64,000 bases of DNA. Origin: Bin87 sp965116785 (GTDB lineage Bacteria; Chloroflexota; Dehalococcoidia; Lucifugimonadales; UBA3495). Location: assembly GCA_965116785.1 (NCBI GenBank), contig OZ220731.1:3720001-3784000 (forward strand). The letters run 5' to 3'. Of the stretch, positions 51,327 through 59,912 are shown one piece after another. Position numbers and translations under genes: made by a program. The notes beneath the pieces were generated by a model that saw only the letters and a program-made list of their open reading frames with translations, did no database searches and was not told where the DNA came from. How positions within the stretch are numbered: the first letter of the stretch is position 1; the number at the start of each line of letters is the position of its first letter.

Positions 51327-51580
51327 TATTTATTCGCAAAGACTTGCGAGCCAGGATAGCACTCCTGCCCCGCTGCTCCCGAAACCACCCTTGTGTAGGC
51401 AGGAAGTTTTGTGGAAGCCCAGTTTATAACGGTTGTTTTACAGCCTACTCCCCCATCTTAGCCGGTTTTCGTGTGATCGCCGTGTCTTGGATTATCCACC
51501 GTGTAGAGGAAGTTCGGTAATCGTAACAGAACAGTCAAGGTCGATGTCAAGACCCGTGATTTGGAGAGACATTCAAGCCG

Positions 51581-52426
51581 ATGATAACTCGAGTAAAAGA
51601 AGCTTACCGGGAGTTGCGAGCAAGCCGATGGCTGCAAGCGGCTATGTTTGTAGAGTTTCTCGGCCTCATCGGTGCTATCAGCGCGATTCCATCGTGGACA
51701 TTGCTGCCCCAAGCGCTGATGATCGCCATCGCTGGAATTTTGGCGACATTCGGCGTATTGATTATCACCGGCCACTATGTACTGGAGCTCAGCCGGCGAC
51801 CGTTGAATGATGTCCAGAAAACGGAACTGGCGACATTGCTCTCTGACTTTTTGCCATCCGAACAGGCACGGGATTTTGCGCTGAAAGCGGACCTATCATC
51901 ACGCGTGCCCAAGTCAGAATTGTCGAACTTCGTGAGTAAGGCGGAACTGTTCTGGCTTTGGCGGTATCAGCAAAGCGTCTTGGAGCTCGCTTGGACAGCC
52001 TATGGGGAACTGTTCAGAAAGCCAGGGTATGTACTAGTGGCCGAGTTGACTGGTGCAGGGTCTACCGTAGGTAGAATAGAATTCTCATTGTTGGCTCCGC
52101 CAGTCGAAGTAGGCGAGTGCCAAAGCGACGATGGGGAAATGCCACCCGTGTTGTTTGAGGAATGGGGGGAAATCTTCGCCCCACATAACAAACCCAACCC
52201 GGGAGCCGTATTCTACCGGAGCGCCGAGGGAGGCATAAAATTTCTGAGGATGGAGCAGAAAATAGTGTTCGATGACAGACTGGCGGCACCCATCAAGGTT
52301 TTGGGATCTGCAAGAACTGGTATGCCCGAACTCGTGAGACAGCACAAGGTTGTTGATACGTCGCGTGGGTGGAACGATTACGCCTACGAATGGTTGTGGC
52401 TGACTCCGACACAAAAATCCGACTAA
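51581..52426 (+). CDS. Hypothetical membrane-anchored protein
   Basis: A 281-aa protein with two hydrophobic helices near the N-terminus (residues about 19-38 and 42-67, FGVLIITGHYVLEL region) followed by a soluble domain of about 190 residues. The soluble part has no recognised family; PGYVLVAELTGAGSTVGRIE and YEWLWLTPTQ look strand-rich. The gene is AT-richer than most of the window. A GGAGAG site lies about 15 bp upstream of the ATG, which is far. Function unknown. Confidence 0.7.
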   Translation: MITRVKEAYRELRASRWLQAAMFVEFLGLIGAISAIPSWTLLPQALMIAIAGILATFGVLIITGHYVLELSRRPLNDVQKTELATLLSDFLPSEQARDFALKADLSSRVPKSELSNFVSKAELFWLWRYQQSVLELAWTAYGELFRKPGYVLVAELTGAGSTVGRIEFSLLAPPVEVGECQSDDGEMPPVLFEEWGEIFAPHNKPNPGAVFYRSAEGGIKFLRMEQKIVFDDRLAAPIKVLGSARTGMPELVRQHKVVDTSRGWNDYAYEWLWLTPTQKSD

Positions 52427-52487
52427 CACTGCCGGCTAGCAAATCTCCCCTTGACATGGCCATCCCATCATCCTACAATCAGAACAT

Positions 52488-53309
52488 ATGTACAGTATCG
52501 CCGACATCATCGCCCAGGAAACCCAGGACGGCCGCCTCATCGTCCGCTTCCTCATCTCCACCATGCACGGCGATCTCCCCGACTCCCAGCCCTGCCACCG
52601 CCTCGACGCCGCCCGGCTCCTCGTCAAGCTCGGCTTCGAGCCCGCCCAGCCGGTCTTCGACCAGGTCGACCAACAACGCAACCCCAAAACCCATCCGCGC
52701 CCCAAACCTCAACCCCAATCCGAAAGCGCCCAGGCGACGCACCGCATCCGTTCCGCCCTCGCTGAAATCGTTCACGACGAAACCGACCACGGCCGCACCG
52801 CCGTCCGCTTCCTCGTCGACGCCATGCAGGGCCAACTCCCCGACTTCAAACCCTGCCACCGCCTCGCCGCCGCCAAAGAACTCCTCCGCCTCGGCTTCAA
52901 CCACGATCCCGAAGATCAGGGCCAGGACGCCGGGGCAGCAACCCCCGCCGAACCCGAGCCGGACCCCGCTGAGATCGAAGCCCAGCGCCGCCTTGCCGAG
53001 CACATCGAATTCAGCCGGCACGGCCCCGTCTATTACGCCAGCTATCCCTACCCCTGCGTCTGCGAAGACCGCCGCCACGACTGCAACGGCAATCCCCTCA
53101 GCGACCGGGAACTCGACAAAGTAGCCCGCAAGGCCCCCGCCAAACCCCTCTTTATCCACAACCTCGCTGAAATGGACGCCTTCACCGCCCGTTACGCCGA
53201 TTACCTCACCCGCCACAACGCCGAAAACCCCCACAATCCCATCGACTTCAACCTCATCCAACCTAACCTCATGCCCCAACATCTTCTGAACCGCGCCCGC
53301 GGTCCTTAA
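52488..53309 (+). CDS. Hypothetical protein with a tandem repeated domain
   Basis: A 273-aa protein. Residues about 3-50 and 85-135 are copies of one helical unit: GRLIVRFLISTMHGDLPD then PCHRLDAARLLVKLGF in the first, GRTAVRFLVDAMQGQLPD then PCHRLAAAKELLRLGF in the second. The PCHRL-AA-LL-LGF pattern suggests a small DNA-binding or protein-binding helix pair. Linkers are Pro/Gln/Glu-rich. The C-terminal third has RRHDCNGNPL and CVCEDR with cysteines. No family recognised. Codon use is extremely C-ending, unlike the upstream AT-rich gene. Confidence 0.75.
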   Translation: MYSIADIIAQETQDGRLIVRFLISTMHGDLPDSQPCHRLDAARLLVKLGFEPAQPVFDQVDQQRNPKTHPRPKPQPQSESAQATHRIRSALAEIVHDETDHGRTAVRFLVDAMQGQLPDFKPCHRLAAAKELLRLGFNHDPEDQGQDAGAATPAEPEPDPAEIEAQRRLAEHIEFSRHGPVYYASYPYPCVCEDRRHDCNGNPLSDRELDKVARKAPAKPLFIHNLAEMDAFTARYADYLTRHNAENPHNPIDFNLIQPNLMPQHLLNRARGP

Positions 53310-53313
53310 TCCG

Positions 53314-53470
53314 TCATAGGAGTTACGCACTTGAACCTGTCATTGCGAGCGCAGCGTGGCAATCTCGTGATGGCAACGGGGTATCGTTCAGCAACAGGAT
53401 CGCCACGTGGCTCGACAAGCTCACCATGAGCGGGCTGTGCTCCTCGCGATGACCAGCTGGGTACGCATGA
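53314..53470 (+). repeat. Dispersed palindromic repeat, copy B
   Basis: Shares GTCATAGGA-TTACGCA, TCATTGCGAGCGCAGCGTGG, GATCGCCACGTGGCTCGACA, GCTCCTCGCGATGACCA and GGTACGCATGAG blocks with copy A. It fills the gap between the 273-aa gene and the histidine kinase. Confidence 0.75.
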
Positions 53471-53585
53471 GTGTGAATCAGGCGTTGACATTCATAGCCC
53501 ATTGCAATACTTTGTATCGCCATATCGAAAGGCTGCTTGCGAGCGTAGACTGATAACTGGATCCAGCGGCCGGGAGATGTAGCTG

Positions 53586-55004
53586 ATGAGCACGCAGCAG
53601 GACTTGCAACAGGAAGTCGCTCGCCTCACCGCGCTGCTGGCGGACCGCGACCAGGAGGTCGCCTCCCTCCGCACCCGGCTCACTCTGGAGGAGAGCGGCG
53701 GTCGCGCTCCCATCGTCCGCGGACAAACGGGCGCCGGCGACGTTCCCGGTTCCGAGACCTTCCACGAGGCGCTGCACGGCCTGGCGCTGGTGTCCCGGCT
53801 GAGGATCGGCGCCCACCAGGCAGCTCTCAGCTACGTGCCTGACGGCGATTTCAGGGCAGCCATCCACACCCATTCCTTCTCCGAGAAGTACGCCCACTAC
53901 AACGCCTACGACGTGATGCCGACCGGGCGCGGCATCTGGGGCCTGGTGGTCCGGGAGCGCGCGCCGATCCGGATGACCCGCGAAGAGCTGTATTCCAATC
54001 CCGAGTTCAAAGAATTCAGCGGCCTCAAAACCGACCAGGGCCTGGAACACCCGCCCCTGCCGGGCTGGCTGGCGGTGCCGGTGCTGCGTCGCGACGGCGG
54101 CCTGATCGGCGTGGTGCAGCTCAGCGACAAGTTCGAGGGCGAGTTCGACCAGGCCGACGAGGACCAGCTGGTGCAGTTGGCGAGGTTCTATACCGCGACT
54201 TTCGAGTTGCAGTACGTGTACGAGGACCTGCGCCGGCTCACCGGAGCGCTCCGTCAGGCCACGCGGGAGCTGCGCCGCTCCAACGCCGAGCTGGAGCAGT
54301 TCGCCTACGTGGCATCCCACGACCTGCAGGAGCCACTGCGCATGGTCACCAGCTACCTGCAGTTGCTGGAGCGTCGCTACAAGGCGAACCTGGACGAGGA
54401 CGCCAGTGACTTCATCGCCTTCGCCGTCGACGGCGCCGCACGGATGCAGACCCTCATCCAGGACCTGCTCACCTACTCCCGCGTGGGCACCCGGGGCGCC
54501 GACTTCGAGCCCACCGACTGCCAGGCGGTGCTGGATCAGGTGCTGCAGAACCTGGAGATAGCCATCGACGAGAGCGACACCGAGATCAACTCCGGCCCGA
54601 TGCCCAGCCTGTCGGCCGACGCGTCCCAGTTGGCGCAGCTGTTGCAGAACCTCATCGGCAACGCCATCAAGTTCCGCGGCGAAAGCCCGCCCCGCATTCA
54701 GGTCGAAGCGACCCAGCGGGATGACGACTGGCTGTTTTCGGTACAGGACAACGGCATCGGCATCGACCCCCAGTACTCGGACCGCATCTTCCAGGTGTTC
54801 CAGCGCCTCCACGGCATCGGGCAGTACCCCGGCACCGGCATCGGCCTGGCCGTCTGCAAGAAGATCGTGGAGCGGCACCACGGGACCATCTGGGTCGAAT
54901 CCCAGCCCGACGCCGGCGCGACCTTTTTCTTCACCATCCCCATGGACCTCGACTCCATCCCCGATCCCGGACTGGCCGGCACGATGAGCGGGCCAGCCGG
55001 TTGA
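53586..55004 (+). CDS. Soluble GAF-domain sensor histidine kinase
   Basis: A 472-aa kinase. A short coiled coil (1-35) precedes a GAF domain (about 55-205), then a second coiled coil and a HisKA domain with the phospho-acceptor His245 in ASHDLQEPLRMV. The HATPase domain has NLIGNAIKFRGE (N box), VQDNGIGIDPQY (G1) and GTGIGLAVCKKIVERHHG (G2). It has no membrane segment, so it senses an internal signal. The DLQEPLR H-box is common in bacteriophytochrome kinases, but no bilin-binding Cys/PHY region is obvious. Two single-domain response regulators follow on the same strand. Confidence 0.94.
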   Translation: MSTQQDLQQEVARLTALLADRDQEVASLRTRLTLEESGGRAPIVRGQTGAGDVPGSETFHEALHGLALVSRLRIGAHQAALSYVPDGDFRAAIHTHSFSEKYAHYNAYDVMPTGRGIWGLVVRERAPIRMTREELYSNPEFKEFSGLKTDQGLEHPPLPGWLAVPVLRRDGGLIGVVQLSDKFEGEFDQADEDQLVQLARFYTATFELQYVYEDLRRLTGALRQATRELRRSNAELEQFAYVASHDLQEPLRMVTSYLQLLERRYKANLDEDASDFIAFAVDGAARMQTLIQDLLTYSRVGTRGADFEPTDCQAVLDQVLQNLEIAIDESDTEINSGPMPSLSADASQLAQLLQNLIGNAIKFRGESPPRIQVEATQRDDDWLFSVQDNGIGIDPQYSDRIFQVFQRLHGIGQYPGTGIGLAVCKKIVERHHGTIWVESQPDAGATFFFTIPMDLDSIPDPGLAGTMSGPAG

Positions 55005-55067
55005 TTGCAGTTCCACCGGTGGTGGAGCCAGTCATAACCCCAACACGCAGCGCGGGAGAGGAAGGCG

Positions 55068-55514
55068 ATGACACAACAATCACGCCGCAGGGCCATCGAA
55101 ATTCTCCTGGTCGAAGACAATCCCGGTGACGCGCGACTCACCCGCGAGGCCTTCGCCGACGCCAACGTGTCCAACCACCTGACCGTGGTGGGCGACGGCG
55201 AACAGGCAATGGCGTTCCTGAGACGCCAGGGCGATTATGCTGGCGCGCCGCGCCCTGACCTGATCCTCCTGGACCTGAACCTTCCCCGGAAGAGCGGTCG
55301 GGAGGTGCTGGAAGACGTCAAGAGCGATCCGGAGCTGCTGTCCATTCCGATCGTGGTCATGACAACCTCGGAAGCGGAAGGGGACATCCTCAACTCCTAC
55401 TACCACCACGCCAACGCGTACGTCACCAAGCCCGTCGACCTGGACCGTTTCATTGACGTGGTCAGCAAGATTGAGGGATTCTGGCTCACCGTCGCCAAGC
55501 TGCCGGCGGAGTGA
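55068..55514 (+). CDS. Single-domain response regulator (Rcp1-like)
   Basis: A 148-aa CheY-like receiver without an output domain. ILLVEDNPGDARLT holds the acidic pair (Glu16, Asp17), LILLDLNLPRKSG the phospho-accepting Asp69, VVMTTSEAE the Thr, and YVTKPVDLDRF the Lys121. The NPGDARLT pattern and length are those of Rcp1-type regulators paired with phytochrome-like kinases. It follows the histidine kinase by 63 bp and is its likely target. Confidence 0.94.
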   Translation: MTQQSRRRAIEILLVEDNPGDARLTREAFADANVSNHLTVVGDGEQAMAFLRRQGDYAGAPRPDLILLDLNLPRKSGREVLEDVKSDPELLSIPIVVMTTSEAEGDILNSYYHHANAYVTKPVDLDRFIDVVSKIEGFWLTVAKLPAE

Positions 55515-55630
55515 TCCGCTCGCGAACCAGCCGGCAGACCGGCGGCGGGCCGGACGGGACAACCCTCCCCTACCGTGCGCCACCATAACGACAGGGCAAC
55601 CACGAGGTACGAAAAAGGAGGCACAGCGCC

Positions 55631-56125
55631 ATGACTACACGCTCCCCGGAAAACCCCATTGAGGTGCTGCTGGTCGAGGACAACCCCGCAGATGCCAGGC
55701 TGACCGAAGAGATCCTCAAGGACTCGGAGTACGCGGTGAATCTCTCCGTGGTCGAGGACGGAGAGGAGGCCATGACCTATCTCCGCCGCCAGGGCGAGTA
55801 CGCCTACACTCCCCGGCCCGACCTGGTGCTGCTGGACCTCATGCTGCCCAAGAAGACCGGGCAGGAGGTCCTGGCCGATATCAACGAGGACGCGAACTTG
55901 CGCACCATACCGGTGATGATCCTCACGGGAACCGCCGCGGAACAGAGCCTGCTCTGGTCATTCAACATCTCGCCCGGGCGGTTCTGTCGCAAGCCCATCG
56001 AGGTGCACCGCTTCGACTCGGCGGTGGCGCAGCTGGATTCCCTCAGCGAGCGGCCTCTGGTCATGGCGGCGCCGGTAGCCGCGGAGCCGCCGAAGAAGCG
56101 GTGGTGGTGGCCTTTCGGGGGGTAG
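55631..56125 (+). CDS. Second Rcp1-like response regulator
   Basis: A 164-aa receiver domain, close paralogue of the previous gene: VLLVEDNPADARLTEEIL, LVLLDLMLPKKTGQEVL (Asp69), VMILTGTAAEQ and RFCRKPIEVHRF (Lys121). It ends in a Trp/Lys-rich tail (KKRWWWPFGG) that is unusual for a receiver and may bind membrane or a partner. It follows the first regulator by 116 bp. The kinase may split its signal between the two regulators. Confidence 0.93.
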   Translation: MTTRSPENPIEVLLVEDNPADARLTEEILKDSEYAVNLSVVEDGEEAMTYLRRQGEYAYTPRPDLVLLDLMLPKKTGQEVLADINEDANLRTIPVMILTGTAAEQSLLWSFNISPGRFCRKPIEVHRFDSAVAQLDSLSERPLVMAAPVAAEPPKKRWWWPFGG

Positions 56126-56152
56126 GCGGCCGATTTCCGGTCTGGTCCGAAG

Positions 56153-56263
56153 CGTCATTGCGAGCGCAGCGCGGCAATCCCGTTGCTATGGGGGTCAACC
56201 TTCAGGTAACGAGGTCGCCGCGTTGCTTCGCTCCTCGCGGTAACAAAATGGGTACGCGTGAGC
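56153..56263 (+). repeat. Dispersed palindromic repeat, copy C
   Basis: Shares CGTCATTGCGAGCGCAGCG, GTCGCCGCGTTGCTTCG, CTCCTCGCGGTAACAAA and GGTACGCGTGAG with the other two copies. It is shorter and more diverged. Confidence 0.7.
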
Positions 56264-56310
56264 TGGATGACCGGGTTGACATAGCCGCAACGGCCGGGCA
56301 TCGTTGATGT

Positions 56311-57549
56311 ATGCGCGCGCTGCTGGCCGGCATCTCCGGCGTCAACAAGGACATCGTCGTCGCCAACCTGCTGGCCTGCCTCCGCGTTCACGGTGAGGTC
56401 AGCGCGCCTTCAGATTCGGACGCTCTGGCCGCTGACCCGGCGGAACTGCTTACCGCCAGCATCGAGGACGCCCTGGCCGCCCAGGGCAACGAGTTGGCCG
56501 GCGTCCTTGCCGCCTTCCGTCCCGCCTACCAGTTGGCCGCGTGGAAACGGGCCGGCGAGGCCATCGCGGAACAGATCGAGGCGGCCGACCCGCGCCACAG
56601 CCTGATCGCCGCGCACCTCACCTACTACACCAGCGGCCGGCAGTTCTCGCTCATTGACCTGCCCACCATCCGGCGGTGGCGTCCCGACTGCATCATCACG
56701 CTGGTGGACGACATGCTGGACATCCACAGCGCCCTGGCCCAGCGTGACGCCCAGCGGCACACCAACTTCCGGCTGCGCCTGCGGGAGATCCTGGGCTGGC
56801 GTTCTGCCGAGATCGCCATGGCCGACCTGCTCGCCCGCAACCTTTATCCCGAGCGCGCCGTGCCCCACTACGTGGTCAGTGTCAAGCACCCCGCGGAGAT
56901 GCTCTACCGCCTGATCTTCGCCCGCCGTCAGTATCCGTTGGTCTACTCCAGCTTTCCCATCACTGCCATCCGCTACGACCCGAAGCTGCGGGCGGCGGTG
57001 GACGACATTCGCGCCGAGCTGCACCGTCGCTTCATCGTCTTCGATCCTCTGACCTTGGACGAGGGTACGCCCCAGGTGTTCGAGAAGGCACAGGCCGCCT
57101 GCGCCGACGCCGTGCCCGAGATCACTATCACCGCCGACGAGGCTCGCTGGCCCCTGGGCACGGTCGGCGCGCTGACCGAGGGCCGGGCCGATCCGTATCC
57201 CATCACGCTGGACCCCCGGGAGGCGCTGGAGGTATGGGACGACATGGAGAACCAGGTGCGCCACCGGGACCTGACCATGGTGGAGCAGGCCCAGTGCGTC
57301 GCCGCCTACCGCATCACCATGGGCGGCCGCCTCTCCACCGGCATGTACTCGGAGTTGATGTATGCCTCACACACCGCCGAGCCGGCCCGCCCCGTGCTGA
57401 TGTACGCCGATCCATCCGACGGCGGACTCGACCACCCCTTCCTGCGCAACTTCAACCACCGCACCTTCCACGATTTCGAGGCTTGGTTCGACGCCATCCG
57501 GCAGATCGCCCCCAGCGCCGAGCCGGACCCGCAGCGGCCGCTGTTCTGA
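56311..57549 (+). CDS. Unknown protein with a degenerate P-loop-like start
   Basis: A 412-aa soluble protein. It opens LLAGISGVNKDIVVANLLA, which resembles a Walker A loop without the final GKS/T, followed by a nucleotide-kinase-like spread of helices and strands (HSLIAAHLTYYTS, FSLIDLPTIRRWRPDCIITLVDD). The middle (SAEIAMADLLARNLYPERAV, YVVSVKHPAEMLYRLI) is Arg-rich, as in adenylate-kinase lids. The C-terminal 80 residues have PVLMYADPSDGG. No family was recognised. It lies 84 bp from the end of the convergent Septu-like pair and could be linked to it or not. Confidence 0.7.
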   Translation: MRALLAGISGVNKDIVVANLLACLRVHGEVSAPSDSDALAADPAELLTASIEDALAAQGNELAGVLAAFRPAYQLAAWKRAGEAIAEQIEAADPRHSLIAAHLTYYTSGRQFSLIDLPTIRRWRPDCIITLVDDMLDIHSALAQRDAQRHTNFRLRLREILGWRSAEIAMADLLARNLYPERAVPHYVVSVKHPAEMLYRLIFARRQYPLVYSSFPITAIRYDPKLRAAVDDIRAELHRRFIVFDPLTLDEGTPQVFEKAQAACADAVPEITITADEARWPLGTVGALTEGRADPYPITLDPREALEVWDDMENQVRHRDLTMVEQAQCVAAYRITMGGRLSTGMYSELMYASHTAEPARPVLMYADPSDGGLDHPFLRNFNHRTFHDFEAWFDAIRQIAPSAEPDPQRPLF

Positions 57550-57633
57550 CCGGAGCGCCCGAAGCGGGAGCGGGTGGTGGGAGCAGTGGTCAGCGCGGCG
57601 CCGTAGTGCGAGGACGTTGCGGCCGCGGCGGCA

Positions 57634-58449
57634 TCAGCGTACCTGGATACCCAATGACCTGGAAAAAGCCGCTACGTAGCTGGAGAAAGGCTGATTGGGT
57701 TGTGACAGTTCCTGCAATACGTACCGAGCGTCATCAATATTCGAGCACAAATCACCGAAATCGGACTCTATGGTGACGATCAACGTTTCCAAATATACGT
57801 TCCGTATGTATGGCAATCGTTCGTCTCCGCTCACGCTGTCACTGGAGTCGGAGTTCAAGTCCAAATCCTCGATAGTACGGAAGGCTCGCCACCAGTCGCT
57901 GGGTGATAAGTTTGAAGAGGATATTATCTGACCGGGCACTAAATTGAGGCTGCTATCTACGTCCGCCACGTCTTCGCCGAAGCCGGTGTAGTACTGGAAA
58001 AACGCCTCCGCTGGCTGTTGGCCTGGCACATGATTGGGATTGACGTAACTGTACGATTCATCGTAATCCCCAAGCGTGCCCGGCCATTTCTCTCCCTTCT
58101 GGTCGTCGCAACGCTGGCAAGCATAGACCAGATTGACCCATGCTATCCATTCGTCAGGATATAGAGCACGTGGGCGAAAATGTTCTATAATCGTTACCAA
58201 GCTAGCGCAGTCCTGTTCACAGTAGCCGCATATCCCCGAAAAATCATCGCGCAGGGCGTTTCTGATTGCCTGACGAATGCCTTCGCCGTCAAGCCCAAGC
58301 AGGTGCGCAGTGCAACACGGCGCCGACTGTCTGTTGCGGCAATGTCTCACCTGCTCACCATCAGTGCCGTACAGCTCATCCCAGCCGTCGTAACGGCAAC
58401 GGATAGCGTCGAAAAAGTCGGGTTCCGGCGAACGCTCGACCCCGTGCAT
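57634..58449 (-). CDS. HNH endonuclease, Septu PtuB-like
   Basis: A 271-aa HNH-type nuclease. CGYCEQD (about residues 73-79) and ACQRCDDQKG (about 110-119) form a zinc-binding CxxC pair, and IIEHFRPR with WVNLVYAC supply the His-Asn of the beta-beta-alpha metal active site. It starts 2 bp after the ATPase gene, transcribed with it. This order, ATPase followed by TIGR02646-like HNH nuclease, is that of Septu anti-phage systems (PtuA-PtuB). Confidence 0.87.
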   Translation of the reverse strand: MHGVERSPEPDFFDAIRCRYDGWDELYGTDGEQVRHCRNRQSAPCCTAHLLGLDGEGIRQAIRNALRDDFSGICGYCEQDCASLVTIIEHFRPRALYPDEWIAWVNLVYACQRCDDQKGEKWPGTLGDYDESYSYVNPNHVPGQQPAEAFFQYYTGFGEDVADVDSSLNLVPGQIISSSNLSPSDWWRAFRTIEDLDLNSDSSDSVSGDERLPYIRNVYLETLIVTIESDFGDLCSNIDDARYVLQELSQPNQPFSSYVAAFSRSLGIQVR

Positions 58450-58451
58450 AT

Positions 58452-59870
58452 CTACCCGTTATCCTGGTTCAATTCTTCTTCTTGCCGCCGGCGTTCCATC
58501 GCTTCCCGGAACCGCCGGGCGAAATCCTCGCGCCGCCGCGCCATTGGCCCTCCGGCCAGCAAATCTCGGTCCACCAGTCGCCGCAGCTGCTGCATCCGCG
58601 TCTGCCGTGCAGCCTCGGCATCCTCCGTATCGCGCGGCCCTTCATTCCGCAGTTTCCGCAACTCTGCCGCCGCTTCCGCTGTAGCAAGGTCGGTCGGGTC
58701 CTGCACTTCCAGGTACTTCCGAGAAATCTCGTCCGCTGTCAACCCTTTGATGGGTTCCGTATTGGTCCTGGCGGTAATCAAACCGTTCGTGTCGCGGATT
58801 AGCTGATGCACTTGTCCCATTTCTCGGCCGGCGACCACGAAGGGCGAGTGGGTGGTGGCGAAGATCTGCAATCCGGGGAAGTGGTCCAGCAACGCGGGAA
58901 TGACACGGCGCTGCCAGGTGGGGTGCAGGTGGTTTTCGATTTCGTCAATGAGGAGGATGGCCCGCCGTTCTTGCCATCCTTCTTTGAACTGATTCATAAA
59001 CAAGAGACTTAGAGCAATCAATCTGGTCCACCACAAAGTGCCCTCAGTGCCGGCAGATAATTCAGTGATGTTCAATGATGGTACGCGGCGACCGCTCTGA
59101 TTATCTGTGGTCTGAATGCGCAGCCCTAGCTCAACATGGGCTTGAATAGAAGGCAATCCGCTACCAGATGTCACGTGCTGAACGACTGGCTCGCCGAACG
59201 GCGCATCCCCTACGACAAGCTCGTCGCAAATGTCCTTAGCACAACTGTGACCGACAGATAATGCTCTAAGGAGCCCCCCAGCGGCTCGGTTCGGATCCTC
59301 TTTTGCAGCAGCTTTGATGAATGGATGGAGCAACTCCCGATCCGCGTATTGACGGCCTTCAGGCATGTCATCGTCTTGAACCGGGTTGCCCTGTATGATG
59401 CGCTGCAAAGCAGAGATTGCACTGTGGATGTGATCTTGGTAGAGAACCTCCGAAAGCGATTGAACACCAAAAAAGTCGTGGTCTTCGTGATCCGTTATCA
59501 AACCGTCTTTTTGGGGGGCCTTTCCATAACGTACCCGGGTAGCTGGAACAATAATCACATCGTACCGGAGGTTTCGGTGATCGTCAGCGTCATGGTCTTC
59601 AATAGCGAATACGCAGTGCTCGCTGCTGGTTAGGGGAACGGGTTGTTTATTGATGTAATCTAATTCCGCATTGCTCGTGTCGGTAGCGCTGGCTACTGTC
59701 CATTCCCGCCGGTAATTGTCTAGCACCTGCTGAAGCAAGGTGCTCTTCCCGCTCGCGTTCGGCCCAATGAACACGTTCACGTGCTCGTCGAACTTGAAAT
59801 CAACCCGTTTGGCGAACGGCGGAGCCTCACGTTCTCTTATCGTCATGTTTGTTATAAACATCAGAAACAC
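58452..59870 (-). CDS. AAA15/SMC-like ATPase, Septu PtuA-like
   Basis: A 472-aa ATPase. VNVFIGPNASGKSTLLQQVL (Walker A, 36-44), LNITELSAGTEGTLWW (signature), RAILLIDEIENHLHPTWQRR (Walker B/D-loop) and IFATTHSPFVVAGR (switch) are all present. The C-terminal 110 residues are a charged helical extension (RRLVDRDLLAGG; RRREDFARRFREAMERRRQE). In Septu, PtuA with PtuB restricts phage. The two genes are AT-richer than neighbours and are separated by 2 bp. Confidence 0.87.
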   Translation of the reverse strand: MFLMFITNMTIREREAPPFAKRVDFKFDEHVNVFIGPNASGKSTLLQQVLDNYRREWTVASATDTSNAELDYINKQPVPLTSSEHCVFAIEDHDADDHRNLRYDVIIVPATRVRYGKAPQKDGLITDHEDHDFFGVQSLSEVLYQDHIHSAISALQRIIQGNPVQDDDMPEGRQYADRELLHPFIKAAAKEDPNRAAGGLLRALSVGHSCAKDICDELVVGDAPFGEPVVQHVTSGSGLPSIQAHVELGLRIQTTDNQSGRRVPSLNITELSAGTEGTLWWTRLIALSLLFMNQFKEGWQERRAILLIDEIENHLHPTWQRRVIPALLDHFPGLQIFATTHSPFVVAGREMGQVHQLIRDTNGLITARTNTEPIKGLTADEISRKYLEVQDPTDLATAEAAAELRKLRNEGPRDTEDAEAARQTRMQQLRRLVDRDLLAGGPMARRREDFARRFREAMERRRQEEELNQDNG

Positions 59871-59912
59871 CTCTGTCCTATCATTTCATCCCAACGCCAG
59901 CGTCAAAACTAC

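Larger units (their letters stand above)
50744..51580. other. Long intergenic region with repeats and a terminator
   Basis: About 840 bp without a convincing gene. It contains a dispersed repeat copy (50803-51026), a piece of the CCTGTCTATCC-type repeat (about 51055-51095), and a strong hairpin terminator (51303-51326). The rest shows no gene, RNA or family-like frame. Confidence 0.6.
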
